Shown here: piece by piece, positions 17,940-27,114 of the stretch
Numbering within the stretch: the first letter of the stretch is position 1
How the letters are laid out: each line of letters opens with the position of its first letter
Assembly: GCA_050012775.1 (NCBI GenBank)
Contig: JBEKGN010000019.1
Span: 27,784 to 91,783, forward strand
Source: Roseiarcus sp050012775
Lineage (GTDB): Bacteria > Pseudomonadota > Alphaproteobacteria > Rhizobiales > Beijerinckiaceae
DNA: 64,000 nucleotides
Reading direction: 5' to 3'
Notes under the pieces: model-generated
Seen by the model: the letters and a program-made list of their open reading frames with translations, nothing else
Databases searched by the model: none
Told to the model about the DNA's origin: nothing
Program-made: the position numbers and the translations under genes

Positions 17940-18123
17940 TCGTTCCGCGATATTGTTTCGCGCCGACGCGGCGGCGGCAACTCAAATCCCCGTCATTGCC
18001 AATTCGCCTCTCCAAATCGCGCGGCGAACGATTGCAACTCCTCTTGGAATTGACGCAAATCATGGCCCGGCGCACCATGGCGGCTAAACGAATTTCAACC
18101 GGGTCAGCAAAGGCAGGGGCGCG

Positions 18124-18561
18124 ATGTTCAAGCACATTCTCATCCCGACGGACGGCTCCGAGCTGTCGCTCAAGGCCGTCATTTACGGCGTGCAACTGGC
18201 CAAGGCGGTGGGCGCGCGCGTGACCGCGATCAGCCTGATGGAGCCATACCAGGTCGCCTCGATGGACGCCGTGCTGGTGGCCGAGACCGCCGAAGAGCAC
18301 GACGCGCATGCCGCCGGGATCGCCGACAAGGCGCTCGAACAGGTGAAAATGGCGGGCGAGGCGGCGGGCGTGCCGGTGGAAACGCTGCGCGAAATCCACG
18401 ATCAGCCCTACCGCGCGATCATCGACTGCGCGCTCGCCAACAAATGCGACCTCATCGTGATGGCCTCGCACGGCCGTCGCGGCGTCTCCGCGCTGCTCGT
18501 CGGCAGCGAGACCACGAAAGTGCTGACCCACAGCGCGATTCCCGTGCTGGTCTACCGATGA
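18124..18561 (+). CDS. Universal stress protein, UspA family
   Basis: A 145-residue single-domain universal stress protein. It begins MFKHILIPTDGSELSLKAV, the standard first strand and loop, and ends with the ATP-type motif MASHGRRGVSALLVGSETTKVL, corresponding to G-2X-G-9X-G(S/T). GGGGCG stands before the ATG. Members bind ATP and improve survival in stationary phase or stress; the specific role is unknown. The gene has its own upstream region and appears monocistronic. Confidence 0.92.
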   Translation: MFKHILIPTDGSELSLKAVIYGVQLAKAVGARVTAISLMEPYQVASMDAVLVAETAEEHDAHAAGIADKALEQVKMAGEAAGVPVETLREIHDQPYRAIIDCALANKCDLIVMASHGRRGVSALLVGSETTKVLTHSAIPVLVYR

Positions 18562-18654
18562 CGCGGCAAAATCGCGCCTTCGCTCGCTTCCAGCCTTGAC
18601 GCGGGCGCGGCGGCGCCCCTTCGCTCGCGCATGTGATGAGCGAAGGAGCCGTCG

Positions 18655-19803
18655 ATGCCCGTGCATTTTTCCGCGTCCGAAATGTCCGCGCGAAAGCAGC
18701 GGCTCCTCGCCGCGATGGCGGCGCGCAAGCTCGATGGGCTGCTGTTGTTCGCGCAGGAGAGCCACTATTGGCTCACCGGCTACGATACGTTCGGCTTCTG
18801 CTTTTTTCAGTGCCTCTATGTCGGCGCCGACGGCCGCGCGGCGTTGCTGACGCGCTCGGCCGACCTGCGTCAGGCCCAGCGCACTTCTGATATCGAGGAC
18901 ATCCGGATCTGGAAGGACGGCGAGGGCGCCGATCCCGCGCGCGATCTGCGCGCGATGCTGGAGGATTTGGGCGCGCGCGGACGTTTCGGCGTCGAATTCG
19001 ACAGCTATGGCCTCACGCATTTCAACGGCCGCCGGCTCGAGGCGGCGCTCGAAGGCTATGCGACGCTGATCGACGCTTCGTCGCTCGTGCCGCATCTCAG
19101 GACGACGAAATCGGACGAAGAGATCGTCTATGTCCGCGAGGCGGCGCGCCTTTCCGATCTCGCCGACCGCGCGGCGATCGCCGCGACCGAAGCCGGCGCC
19201 GACGAAGGCGCCATTCTCGCGGCCATGCACAGCGCGATCTTCGCCGCCGGCGGCGATTACCCCGGCAACGAATTCATCATCGGTTCGGGCGCCGACGCGC
19301 TGCTCTGCCGCTACAAGAGCGGCCGGCGCAAGCTCTCCCGCGACGATCAGATCACGCTGGAATTCGCCGGCGTCAGCCGCCACTATCACGCCGCGATCAT
19401 GCGCACCCACGTCGTCGGCCGGCCCAAGCCGCTGCACGCGCCCTACCACGCCGCCGCGCTCGAGGCGCTGCTGGCCTGCGAGGCCGAGCTCAGGCCCGGC
19501 CGAACCGCGGGCGACGTCTTTTCCGCCCATGCGCGCGTTCTCGACGCGCATCGCCTATCGCGCCATCGCCTCAACGCCTGCGGCTACGCGCTCGGCGCGA
19601 AATTCACGCCGTCCTGGATGGACGCGCCGATGTTTTACGAGCGCAACGATTTTCTCATCGCGCGCGATCAGGTCTATTTCCTGCATATGATCCTGATGGA
19701 CAGCGACAGCGAGACGGCGCTGTGCCTCGGGCGCACCTATCTCGTCGGCGTTCACCATGCCGAGCCGTTGAACGCCCCTGATCTGGACCTCGTGCGCAAA
19801 TAG
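18655..19803 (+). CDS. M24 family (creatinase/aminopeptidase P-like) protein lacking canonical metal ligands
   Basis: A 382-residue protein with an N-terminal creatinase domain (about 10-145) and a C-terminal pita-bread domain. GAAGGAG precedes the ATG. True M24 aminopeptidases have Asp-Asp-His-Glu-Glu metal ligands, but the segment normally holding the aspartates reads LEFAGVSRHYHAAIMRTHVVG, and the GHGIG histidine region reads NACGYALGAKF. This resembles creatinase and ectoine hydrolase (DoeA), which hydrolyse C-N bonds without metal. No ectoine genes are nearby, so the substrate is open. The last third is rich in acidic residues and ends normally. Confidence 0.82.
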   Translation: MPVHFSASEMSARKQRLLAAMAARKLDGLLLFAQESHYWLTGYDTFGFCFFQCLYVGADGRAALLTRSADLRQAQRTSDIEDIRIWKDGEGADPARDLRAMLEDLGARGRFGVEFDSYGLTHFNGRRLEAALEGYATLIDASSLVPHLRTTKSDEEIVYVREAARLSDLADRAAIAATEAGADEGAILAAMHSAIFAAGGDYPGNEFIIGSGADALLCRYKSGRRKLSRDDQITLEFAGVSRHYHAAIMRTHVVGRPKPLHAPYHAAALEALLACEAELRPGRTAGDVFSAHARVLDAHRLSRHRLNACGYALGAKFTPSWMDAPMFYERNDFLIARDQVYFLHMILMDSDSETALCLGRTYLVGVHHAEPLNAPDLDLVRK

Positions 19804-19866
19804 GGTTAGCAGAACGTTAAAACGACCGTCCGCGTTCGGCGCGCGGCGGAGGAGTGTTCTGGCTTG

Positions 19867-20457
19867 ATGCGTTCCACGGCGGAGAAGGTTTGGAAGGGGC
19901 GCGCGACGCTGGCGCGGCTTTGCGTCCTTGCGGCGCCGCTTGCGCTGTGCGGATGCGTCGAGGTCGCCGCCGATCTCGCGCCGAGCGCGGAGGCCCATCG
20001 TCAGATCGCCCGGCGCGAAGGCGTGAGCCTTGCTCAGGCGAGCGTCGCCGTCGTTTCCATCGAGGGCGCGCCCGGCGCGATTTCGGCGAGCTTTTCGCAA
20101 GCGCTCGAGCGCGAGGCGCGAGCGCGCGACATCGTGGTCGTCGACCCCGCGAACGCGCGCTATCTCGTGCGCGGTTATCTCTCGGCCTCTCTGACCGAGG
20201 ACGGGGCGTCGATCGAATATGTCTGGGACGTCTTCACCGCCGACAAGCAGCGCGCGCAGAGGCTCAGCGACGTGATCGCAGTCAAGGGATCGGGCGACGA
20301 CCCGTGGGCGCTGGCCGGAGACGCGGCGCTGAAGAGCGTCGCCGCCAAGAGCGCGGACGATCTGGCCGCGTATCTCTCCAACACGCCGGAGGCGGCCGCG
20401 GCGGTCGCGCAGGATCCGGCCGCCGGGACGCCATTGAGTTACGCGCCGCTGCAATAG
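19867..20457 (+). CDS. Hypothetical lipoprotein
   Basis: A 196-residue protein with a basic N-terminus, a hydrophobic signal segment (ATLARLCVLAAPLALCGC) and a likely lipid-attachment Cys in LCGC. The mature part has mixed a/b sequence with EIEYVWDVF-like and DDPWALAGDAALKSVAAKSA segments, similar in style to small outer-membrane lipoproteins of Rhizobiales. A TTG one codon before the ATG is less likely. I do not recognise a defined family. It lies between the M24 gene and prs with no clear partner. Confidence 0.7.
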   Translation: MRSTAEKVWKGRATLARLCVLAAPLALCGCVEVAADLAPSAEAHRQIARREGVSLAQASVAVVSIEGAPGAISASFSQALEREARARDIVVVDPANARYLVRGYLSASLTEDGASIEYVWDVFTADKQRAQRLSDVIAVKGSGDDPWALAGDAALKSVAAKSADDLAAYLSNTPEAAAAVAQDPAAGTPLSYAPLQ

Positions 20458-20633
20458 GCCGTCCGCCAAGGACCGTCCCGCCACGCATTCTGTGGATAGC
20501 CAGGCGCGCTCACGCCTCCGTCATCGGAGCGTCGTATTGTTCCCGCCCGGCTCGGCTGCTATGACCCGCCCCGTTCCCCGCCCGGCGCCGCGAAGTCGGG
20601 CGGCGACGGCCATCGCGCGTTTGGAGCCGCCGT

Positions 20634-21578
20634 ATGCAAGGCAAAATGAAGATATTGGCGGGCAATTCCAACGGGCCGCTCGCCGAGGCGATCGCCGCTT
20701 ATCTCGGCGAGCCGCTGACGCGCTGCCACGTGCGCCGATTCGCCGATCTCGAGATTTTCGTCGAAATCCTGGAAAACGTGCGTGGCCGCGACGCCTTCAT
20801 CATTCAGTCGACGTCCTATCCGACCAACGACAATCTGATGGAGCTGCTGATCATGATCGACGCGCTGCGGCGCGCTTCGGCGCAGCGCATCACCGCGGTC
20901 ATTCCCTATTTCGGCTATGCGCGACAGGACCGCAAGCCTGGCCCGCGCTCGCCGATTTCGGCCAAGCTGGTCGCCAATCTCATCACCCGCGCCGGCGCCG
21001 ACCGCGTGCTCACCGTCGACCTGCACGCCGGCCAGATCCAGGGTTTCTTCGACATTCCCACCGACAATCTGTTCGCCGCGCCGACGATGGTGCGCGATAT
21101 CAGGGAGCGCGGCCTGGTCGACAATCTGATGGTGGTCTCGCCCGACGTCGGCGGCGTGGTGCGCGCTCGCGCGCTCGCCAAGCGCCTCGATGCGCCGCTC
21201 GCCATCGTCGACAAGCGGCGCGAGCGCGCCGGCGAATCGGAAGTCATGAACATCATCGGCGACGTCGGCGGCCGCCACTGCGTGATGCTCGACGACATCG
21301 TCGATTCCGGCGGCACGCTGTGCAACGCCGCGGACGCGTTGTTGGACAAGGGCGCGGCCAGCGTTTCGGCCTATATCAGCCACGGCGTGCTTTCGGGCGG
21401 CGCGGTGGCGCGCATCGCCGCCTCGAAGCTCAAGGAGCTCGTGATCACCGACACGATCGCGCCGACCGAGGCGGTGCGCGTGGCGCGCAATGTCCGGGTT
21501 ATGTCGATCGCGCCGCTGATCGGCGAGGCGATCGCCCGCATCGCCAAGGAAGAAAGCGTTTCCGTCCTCTTCGACTGA
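20634..21578 (+). CDS. prs: Ribose-phosphate pyrophosphokinase (PRPP synthetase)
   Basis: A 314-residue class I PRPP synthetase, which makes phosphoribosyl pyrophosphate from ribose 5-phosphate and ATP for nucleotide, histidine and tryptophan synthesis. The pyrophosphate/ATP motifs DLEIFVEILENVRGRD and YFGYARQDRK and the ribose-phosphate loop DDIVDSGGTL (about 221-230) are intact. The length matches the family. The usual SDGE sequence near residue 37 reads ADLE, a small deviation. It may serve the nucleoside salvage operon that starts 315 bp downstream. Confidence 0.95.
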   Translation: MQGKMKILAGNSNGPLAEAIAAYLGEPLTRCHVRRFADLEIFVEILENVRGRDAFIIQSTSYPTNDNLMELLIMIDALRRASAQRITAVIPYFGYARQDRKPGPRSPISAKLVANLITRAGADRVLTVDLHAGQIQGFFDIPTDNLFAAPTMVRDIRERGLVDNLMVVSPDVGGVVRARALAKRLDAPLAIVDKRRERAGESEVMNIIGDVGGRHCVMLDDIVDSGGTLCNAADALLDKGAASVSAYISHGVLSGGAVARIAASKLKELVITDTIAPTEAVRVARNVRVMSIAPLIGEAIARIAKEESVSVLFD

Positions 21579-21893
21579 CCGCTCGGGCTCGATCGCGAGC
21601 GCGCCCCTGGAACATCTCACGCTCCGCGACGATGGGTTCCGACGCTTGCCCAGGCCTCGAGCGCGGCCTAGTCTGCCGAGGGTCCGGGCGCGCGCCTTTC
21701 CCATGCAAAAGGGGCGGCGCGCGGCTCGTCGTCGGCGAAGGCGAGGCGCTTGACTCTCTTGCGGCGGCAGGCAGTATGCTTGACCATTCGGTCAAGAAAT
21801 CTTGCCCGAGCAAGGGGTTCCGCCGTTCACGCGGCGGTCGCGTCGCCCGGCTCCGACGGTTAGCCCGGTCGAAATGAACAGAGGGAGATTTGC
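21579..21893. other. Regulatory intergenic region before the nucleoside transport operon
   Basis: No gene. It contains the dyad described separately, TTGACT at 21750 with TATGCT 19 bp on (weak promoter), and a CCGCCG/CGGCGG stem near 21821-21838. The region probably carries the promoter of the downstream operon. Confidence 0.4.
21779..21796. promoter_or_regulatory. Palindromic operator candidate for the nucleoside operon
   Basis: CTTGACC (21779-21785), 4 bp, GGTCAAG (21790-21796) form a perfect 7-bp inverted repeat about 100 bp before the BMP gene start. The shape fits a dimeric TetR- or GntR-type regulator site. The regulator is not in this window. Confidence 0.5.
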
Positions 21894-22901
21894 ATGACCG
21901 GCCGCAAGCTGTCTGCTGTGTTTTCGGGCCTCGCCGCGGCGTTGCTCGCTTCGACGGCGGTCTTCGCCGCCGACATCAAGCCCGCCGTGATCTACGACCT
22001 CGGCGGCAAGTTCGACAAATCCTTCAATGAAGGCGTCTTCCATGGCGCGGAGAAATTCAAGAAGGACACAGGCATCGATTTTCGCGATCTCGAAATCCAG
22101 AATGACGCCCAGCGCGAGCAGGCCTTGCGCAAATTCGCCAAGGACGGTTTCTCGCCGATCATGACCGTCGGCTTCGCCTGGGCGACGGCGCTCGACAAGG
22201 TCGCCGGCGAATTCCCGGACACCAAGTTCGGCATCATCGACATGGTCGTCGACAAGCCCAACGTGCAGTCGATTCTTTTCAAGGCGCATGAAGGATCGTT
22301 CCTGGTCGGCGTCATCGCCGCCAAGACTTCCAAGACCGGCAAGGTCGGCTTCGTCGGCGGCATGGACATCCCGCTGATCTCGCAATTCGGCTGCGGCTAT
22401 GCCCAGGGCGTGAAATATGTGAACGACAAGGACGAAGTGTTCGCCAATATGACGGGCACGACGCCGGCCGCGTGGAACGATCCGGTCAAGGGCGGCGAAC
22501 TCGCGAAATCGCAGATCGATCGCGGCGCGGACGTCGTCTACGCCGCCGCCGGCTCGACGGGGCAGGGCGTCCTCAAGGCCGCCGCCGACGCCGGCAAACT
22601 CGGCATCGGCGTCGATTCCGACCAGGACGGCTTGTTCCCGGGCAAAGTGCTGACCTCCATGCTCAAGCGCGTCGACATCGCGACCTACAACATGTTCGAG
22701 GCGGCCAAGGACGGAACCTGGAAGCCCGGCTTCAACGTGTTCGGCGTCAAGGAGGACGGCGTCGGTTACGCCTTGGACGAATACAACAAGGCGCTGATCA
22801 CGCCCGAGACGAAGGCGGCGGTCGACGCGGCGAGAGCCGACATCATCTCCGGCAAGATCCAGGTGCGCGACTATATGTCGGACAACAAGTGCCCGGTGTG
22901 A
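21894..22901 (+). CDS. BMP family ABC transporter substrate-binding protein (nucleoside-type)
   Basis: A 335-residue periplasmic binding protein with a Sec signal ending at VFAAD near residue 25. The BMP (PmpA/BmpA) family segments are present: YDLGGKFDKSFNEGVFHGAEK, GFAWATALDKVA, GMDIPLISQFGCGYAQGVKY and VGVDSDQD-like GIGVDSDQDGLFPG. Members bind purine or pyrimidine nucleosides. It is the first gene of an operon with the ATPase, two permeases and salvage enzymes, which strongly supports nucleoside uptake. A perfect 12-bp stem follows at 22926-22956. Confidence 0.93.
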   Translation: MTGRKLSAVFSGLAAALLASTAVFAADIKPAVIYDLGGKFDKSFNEGVFHGAEKFKKDTGIDFRDLEIQNDAQREQALRKFAKDGFSPIMTVGFAWATALDKVAGEFPDTKFGIIDMVVDKPNVQSILFKAHEGSFLVGVIAAKTSKTGKVGFVGGMDIPLISQFGCGYAQGVKYVNDKDEVFANMTGTTPAAWNDPVKGGELAKSQIDRGADVVYAAAGSTGQGVLKAAADAGKLGIGVDSDQDGLFPGKVLTSMLKRVDIATYNMFEAAKDGTWKPGFNVFGVKEDGVGYALDEYNKALITPETKAAVDAARADIISGKIQVRDYMSDNKCPV

Positions 22902-22925
22902 GGCGCAGCCATTGATCGAGGAAAA

Positions 22926-22956
22926 CGCCATGGCCGGACTTGTCCCGGCCATGGCG
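22926..22956 (+). repeat. Strong stem-loop between binding-protein and ATPase genes
   Basis: CGCCATGGCCGG (22926-22937) pairs perfectly with CCGGCCATGGCG (22945-22956) over a 7-nt loop. No T-run follows. In ABC operons such stems often protect the upstream binding-protein mRNA and lower expression of the genes beyond. The GGCCGG-centred sequence also resembles a short palindrome common in Rhizobiales genomes, which I recall but cannot check here. Confidence 0.65.
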
Positions 22957-23016
22957 CGGCGGACGGTTCGGCATGTGATTGCGTGAAATGAACTTGCCGT
23001 CGCCTGGGGGGCGCGT

Positions 23017-24561
23017 GTGACAAGTGAATCCAGCCAATCCGCGCCCGCCATCGAACTGATCGGCATCGACAAGCGCTTCGGCGACGTTCACGCCAACAAG
23101 GACGTCAATCTGCGCGTCGAGCGCGGCGTCATTCACGGCATCGTCGGCGAGAACGGCGCGGGCAAGTCGACGCTGATGTCGATCCTTTATGGCTTCTATG
23201 AAGCCGACGCGGGCGAAATCCGCATCAATGGCTCGCCCGTGCGCATTCGTTCGTCGCGCGAGGCGATCGGTCACGGCATCGGCATGGTGCATCAGCATTT
23301 CATGCTCGTGCCGACGCTGAGCGTGCTCGAGAACGTCATGCTCGGCGCCGAGGGCGGGCCGCTCCTGGCGCCCGGCGCCGCCGCCATCCGCGTCAGGCTC
23401 GCGCATCTGGCCAAGGAATACGCGCTGGAGGTGGACCCGGACGCGATCGTCGGCGAATTGTCCGTCGGCCTGCAGCAGCGCGTCGAGATTCTCAAGGCGC
23501 TGGTGCGCGGCGCGGAAATCCTCGTGCTCGACGAACCGACCGCGGTGCTGACCCCCGCCGAGGCGGATCAGTTGTTCGCCATGCTGCGCGTCCTCAAGTC
23601 GCAGAACAAGACGATCATCTTCATCACGCACAAGCTGCGCGAGATCATCAGCCTGACCGACCGCGTCTCGGTGATGCGGCGCGGCGAGATGGTCGCGACC
23701 TTCGAGACCGCCAAGACCTCGCCGCCGGAACTGGCCGACGCGATGGTCGGCCGCAAGGTCATCCTCAAGATCGAGAAAGGCCCCGCCCATCCCGGCAGGA
23801 TCGTGCTCGAGGCGCGCCATCTGACGGTGCGCGACGATCGCGGCGTCACGCGCGTCGACGACGTCTCCTTCGCGTTGCGCGAAGGCGAGATCGTCGGAAT
23901 CGCCGGCGTCGCGGGCAATGGGCAATCGGAGCTTCTGGAGGCGCTCGCCGGCATTCGCCCGCTCAGCTCCGGCGAAATCCTCATCAATGGCGCGGCGCCG
24001 CCGCCAGCGAAGCGCAATCCGAAGGGCGTGCGCGCGCTGGGCGTCGGCCATGTCCCGGAGGATCGTCATCGCGTCGGTCTGGTGATGCCGTTCGAAGCCT
24101 GCGAAAGCGCGATGCTCGGCTTTCAGGACGACCCCGTCTATGGTCGCGGCGTTCTGTTCGACCGCAAGGCGATCATCGCCGACGAAGCGGCGAAGATGGA
24201 GGCCTTCGACATTCGCCCGCGCGCGCCGCTGCTCAAGACCGCCAACTTCTCCGGCGGCAATCAGCAGAAGATCGTTCTCGCCCGCGAAATCGAGCGCAAC
24301 CCCGGGATCATGCTGGTCGGCCAACCCACGCGCGGCGTCGATATCGGCGCCATCGAATTCATCCACAAACGCATCGTCGCCCTGCGCGACGCCGGCAAGG
24401 CGGTGCTGCTGGTGTCCGTCGAACTCGATGAAATCTTCGCGCTCTCGGACCGCATCCTCGTGCTCTGCGCGGGCCGGATCACCGGCGAGCGGGTCCCCGA
24501 GGAAACCAACGCCCAGGACGTCGGCCTGCTGATGGCCGGCGTCAGCGAGCGCGCGGCATGA
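23017..24561 (+). CDS. Nucleoside ABC transporter ATP-binding protein, two ABC domains
   Basis: A 514-residue ATPase with two ABC cassettes, of the class that serves sugars and nucleosides (NupA/YufO, RbsA-like). The first has Walker A GENGAGKST (about residue 46), an LSVGLQQRVEIL signature and Walker B ILVLDEPT. The second has a degenerate Walker A (GVAGNGQSELL, no lysine) and signature FSGGNQQKIVLAREI, as usual for this class. The start is GTG 23017. Its stop overlaps the first permease start by 4 bp. Confidence 0.94.
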   Translation: MTSESSQSAPAIELIGIDKRFGDVHANKDVNLRVERGVIHGIVGENGAGKSTLMSILYGFYEADAGEIRINGSPVRIRSSREAIGHGIGMVHQHFMLVPTLSVLENVMLGAEGGPLLAPGAAAIRVRLAHLAKEYALEVDPDAIVGELSVGLQQRVEILKALVRGAEILVLDEPTAVLTPAEADQLFAMLRVLKSQNKTIIFITHKLREIISLTDRVSVMRRGEMVATFETAKTSPPELADAMVGRKVILKIEKGPAHPGRIVLEARHLTVRDDRGVTRVDDVSFALREGEIVGIAGVAGNGQSELLEALAGIRPLSSGEILINGAAPPPAKRNPKGVRALGVGHVPEDRHRVGLVMPFEACESAMLGFQDDPVYGRGVLFDRKAIIADEAAKMEAFDIRPRAPLLKTANFSGGNQQKIVLAREIERNPGIMLVGQPTRGVDIGAIEFIHKRIVALRDAGKAVLLVSVELDEIFALSDRILVLCAGRITGERVPEETNAQDVGLLMAGVSERAA

Positions 24562-25667
24562 GCGCGCCGCGCAAGCCGCTGCCCGCTTGGGCCGACGTCG
24601 CGCTGATCCCGCTCATCAACGTCACCGCCGCCTTCTTCATCTCGGGGCTGGTCGTCACCGCCATCGGCGAAAATCCTTTCGAGGCGGTGCGGCTGCTGCT
24701 GGTGGGCGCGCTGGGCGATCTCGAAGGCATCGGCTTCACGCTCTTTTACGCGACGAGCTTCATCTTCACCGGGCTCGCGGTGGCGATCTGCTTTCACGCG
24801 GGCCTCTTCAATATCGGCGTCGAGGGCCAGGCCTATATCGGCGGGCTCGGCGCGGCGCTTGCTTGTCTTTATCTCGGGTTTTTGCCCGGCTATTCCCTGG
24901 CGTTCGTCGCGATAGCGGCGGCGGCGCTGTTCGGCGCCGCTTTCGCGGCCATACCCGGCTATCTCCAGGCCAAGCGCGACAGCCATATCGTCATCACCAC
25001 GATCATGTTCAATTATATCGCCTCGGCGCTGATGGGCTATCTCCTGGTGAAAGTGCTGCGGGCGCCCGCCCAGATGAATCCGGAAACCCCGCCCTTTCCG
25101 CCCGGCGGCATCGTGCCGCAGTTCCATGAAGTCCTCGCCCTCGTCGGCGTGAAATGGCCGGTCACGCCGTTCAATCTGTCGTTCCTCATCGCGCTCGCCG
25201 CCGCGCTCGGCGTCTGGGCGCTGATCTGGCGGACGCGGCTCGGCTACGAAATCCGCACCGTCGGCGCCAACCCGACCGCCGCCGTCTACGGCGGCATTTC
25301 GCCCGCGCGCATCACGATCCTGACCACGCTGCTGTCGGGCGCGCTCGCCGGCGGCATGGCGGTCAACGTCATCCTCGGCGAGGAGCATCGGCTCATCCTC
25401 GAATATACCGCCGGCTTCGGCTTCGTCGGCATCGCGGTGGCGCTGATGGGGCGCGCGCACCCCGTCGGCATCGTGCTCGCGGCGATTCTCTTCGGCATGC
25501 TCTATCAGGGCGGCGCGGAACTCGCCTTCGACAAGCCGAAGATCAGCCGCGACATGATCGTCGTCATTCAAGGCCTCGTCGTGCTGTTCGCCGGCGCGCT
25601 CGAACACATGTTCCGTCGGCCGGTGGCGACGCTGCTCGCGCGGCGCACCGCCGGCCCGCCGATCTGA
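24558..25667 (+). CDS. Nucleoside ABC transporter permease 1 (NupB/YufP-like)
   Basis: A 369-residue inner-membrane permease of the BPD_transp_2 family with 8-10 hydrophobic segments. Typical sequences are FNIGVEGQAYIGGLGAALA and GYEIRTVGANPTAAVYGGI in the cytoplasmic coupling region. It pairs with the second permease immediately downstream to form a heterodimeric channel. Translation is coupled to the ATPase gene. Confidence 0.92.
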   Translation: MSAPRKPLPAWADVALIPLINVTAAFFISGLVVTAIGENPFEAVRLLLVGALGDLEGIGFTLFYATSFIFTGLAVAICFHAGLFNIGVEGQAYIGGLGAALACLYLGFLPGYSLAFVAIAAAALFGAAFAAIPGYLQAKRDSHIVITTIMFNYIASALMGYLLVKVLRAPAQMNPETPPFPPGGIVPQFHEVLALVGVKWPVTPFNLSFLIALAAALGVWALIWRTRLGYEIRTVGANPTAAVYGGISPARITILTTLLSGALAGGMAVNVILGEEHRLILEYTAGFGFVGIAVALMGRAHPVGIVLAAILFGMLYQGGAELAFDKPKISRDMIVVIQGLVVLFAGALEHMFRRPVATLLARRTAGPPI

Positions 25668-25680
25668 GGGCCTGAACGCC

Positions 25681-26652
25681 ATGGAGACCTTCGACGCTTT
25701 CATCGTCATCTTCGGCTCCGGCATCCGCCTCGGCGTGCCGCTGATTCTGGCGTGCCTCGCCGGGCTGTGGTCCGAACGGTCGGGCGTCGTCGACATCGGC
25801 CTCGAAGGCAAGATGCTCAGCGGCGCCTTCGCCGCGGCGACGGTCGCCACATTCACCGGCAGCGCCTGGGCCGGATTGGCCGGCGGCGTCTTGGCCACCG
25901 TCGCCGTCTCGCTGATTCACGGTTACGCCTCGATCGATCAACGCGCCAACCAGATCGTTTCGGGAACCGCGATCAACATGGTCGCCGACGGCATGACGGC
26001 GCTGGTCGGCAACGCGATCTGGTCGCAAGGCGGACGGACGCCGCAACTGCCGGCGACCGCGTTGTTCAATGCGATCGATCTGCCTTTCGCCGAGAGCTTC
26101 GGCGCCGTGCCGATTCTCGGGCCGATCTATCGCCACCTGATCTCCGGCCACGACATCGTCACCTATTTCGCCTTCGCGCTCGTGCCCATGACCTATTGGG
26201 CGCTCTACCGCACGCGCTTCGGCCTGCGCCTGCGCGCGGTGGGCGAGAATCCCGCCGCCGTCGACACCGCCGGCATATCCGTGCGCGGATTGCGTTACAG
26301 CGCCGTCGTCATCTGCGGCGTGCTCGTCGGTCTCTCCGGCGTCTATCTCTCCATCGCCCAGGCCGCCTATTTCCAGCCGCATATGAGCGCCGGCAAGGGC
26401 TTCATCGCGCTCGCCGCATTAGTTTTCGCCAAATGGCGGCCGTGGCCGGCGCTGGCGACCTGCTTGCTGTTCGGCTTCCTCGACGCGCTGTCCATTCGCT
26501 TGCAAGGCGCGGTCCTGCCGGTCATCGGGCCGGTTCCCGTGCAGGCGATCGAGGCGCTCCCCTACATCTTGACGGTGGTGCTCCTCGCCGGCTTCATCGG
26601 CAAGGCGATCCCGCCGAAGGCTTCGGGCGTTCCCTATGTCAAAGAGCGCTGA
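25681..26652 (+). CDS. Nucleoside ABC transporter permease 2 (NupC/YufQ-like)
   Basis: A 323-residue permease of the same family. It contains SGVVDIGLEGKMLSGAFAAA at the first helices and LRLRAVGENPAAVDTAGISV in the coupling loop, with about nine membrane segments. It starts 13 bp after permease 1 and overlaps the start of the cytidine deaminase gene by 17 bp, so uptake and salvage are made together. Confidence 0.92.
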   Translation: METFDAFIVIFGSGIRLGVPLILACLAGLWSERSGVVDIGLEGKMLSGAFAAATVATFTGSAWAGLAGGVLATVAVSLIHGYASIDQRANQIVSGTAINMVADGMTALVGNAIWSQGGRTPQLPATALFNAIDLPFAESFGAVPILGPIYRHLISGHDIVTYFAFALVPMTYWALYRTRFGLRLRAVGENPAAVDTAGISVRGLRYSAVVICGVLVGLSGVYLSIAQAAYFQPHMSAGKGFIALAALVFAKWRPWPALATCLLFGFLDALSIRLQGAVLPVIGPVPVQAIEALPYILTVVLLAGFIGKAIPPKASGVPYVKER

Positions 26653-27052
26653 CGAGATGCTCGACGCGCTGTTCGCGGCGGCGAAAGCGGCGCAGGGGCG
26701 AGCCTATGCGCCCTATTCGCAGTTCAAAGTCGGCGCGGCGGCGCTGGGGCCGAGCGGCGCGATCTACGGCGGCTGCAACGTCGAAAACGCCGCCTATCCC
26801 GAAGGCGGATGCGCGGAGACCGCGGCGATCGCCGCGCTGGTCCTGGCGGGCGAGCGGCGCATCGTCGACCTCCTCGTCGTCGGCGACGGCGAGGCGCTGT
26901 GCACGCCGTGCGGCGGCTGCCGCCAGCGCATTCGCGAATTCGCCGATGTGCAAACGCGCGTGCATGTCGCCGGGCCGGAAGGTTTGCGCGCGACGTTCAC
27001 TGTGGAAGAATTGCTGCCGCATTCGTTCGGCCCCGATCATTTGTCGCGATGA
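26636..27052 (+). CDS. cdd: Cytidine deaminase
   Basis: A 138-residue homotetrameric-type cytidine deaminase, which converts cytidine or deoxycytidine to uridine compounds. The zinc site is visible as Cys59 with catalytic Glu61 (GGCAET) and Cys92/Cys95 (PCGGC); the substrate motif GGCNVENAAYPEG is present. It overlaps the upstream permease gene by 17 bp, a clear functional link to nucleoside uptake. Confidence 0.94.
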   Translation: MSKSADEMLDALFAAAKAAQGRAYAPYSQFKVGAAALGPSGAIYGGCNVENAAYPEGGCAETAAIAALVLAGERRIVDLLVVGDGEALCTPCGGCRQRIREFADVQTRVHVAGPEGLRATFTVEELLPHSFGPDHLSR

Positions 27053-27078
27053 GGGGCGCGCGCCGCGCGAATGAGAAA

Positions 27079-27107
27079 TTGCTTGTTATATGAAATCTCT
27101 ATATATT
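27079..27107 (+). promoter_or_regulatory. Promoter-like sequence for the toxin-antitoxin pair
   Basis: TTGCTT (27079-27084) and TATATT (27102-27107) are 17 bp apart. The ATG of the RelE-like gene lies only 7 bp past the -10 element, so a transcript from here would be nearly leaderless. The local AT-rich stretch contrasts with the surrounding operon. Confidence 0.5.
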
Positions 27108-27114
27108 GGCCACA

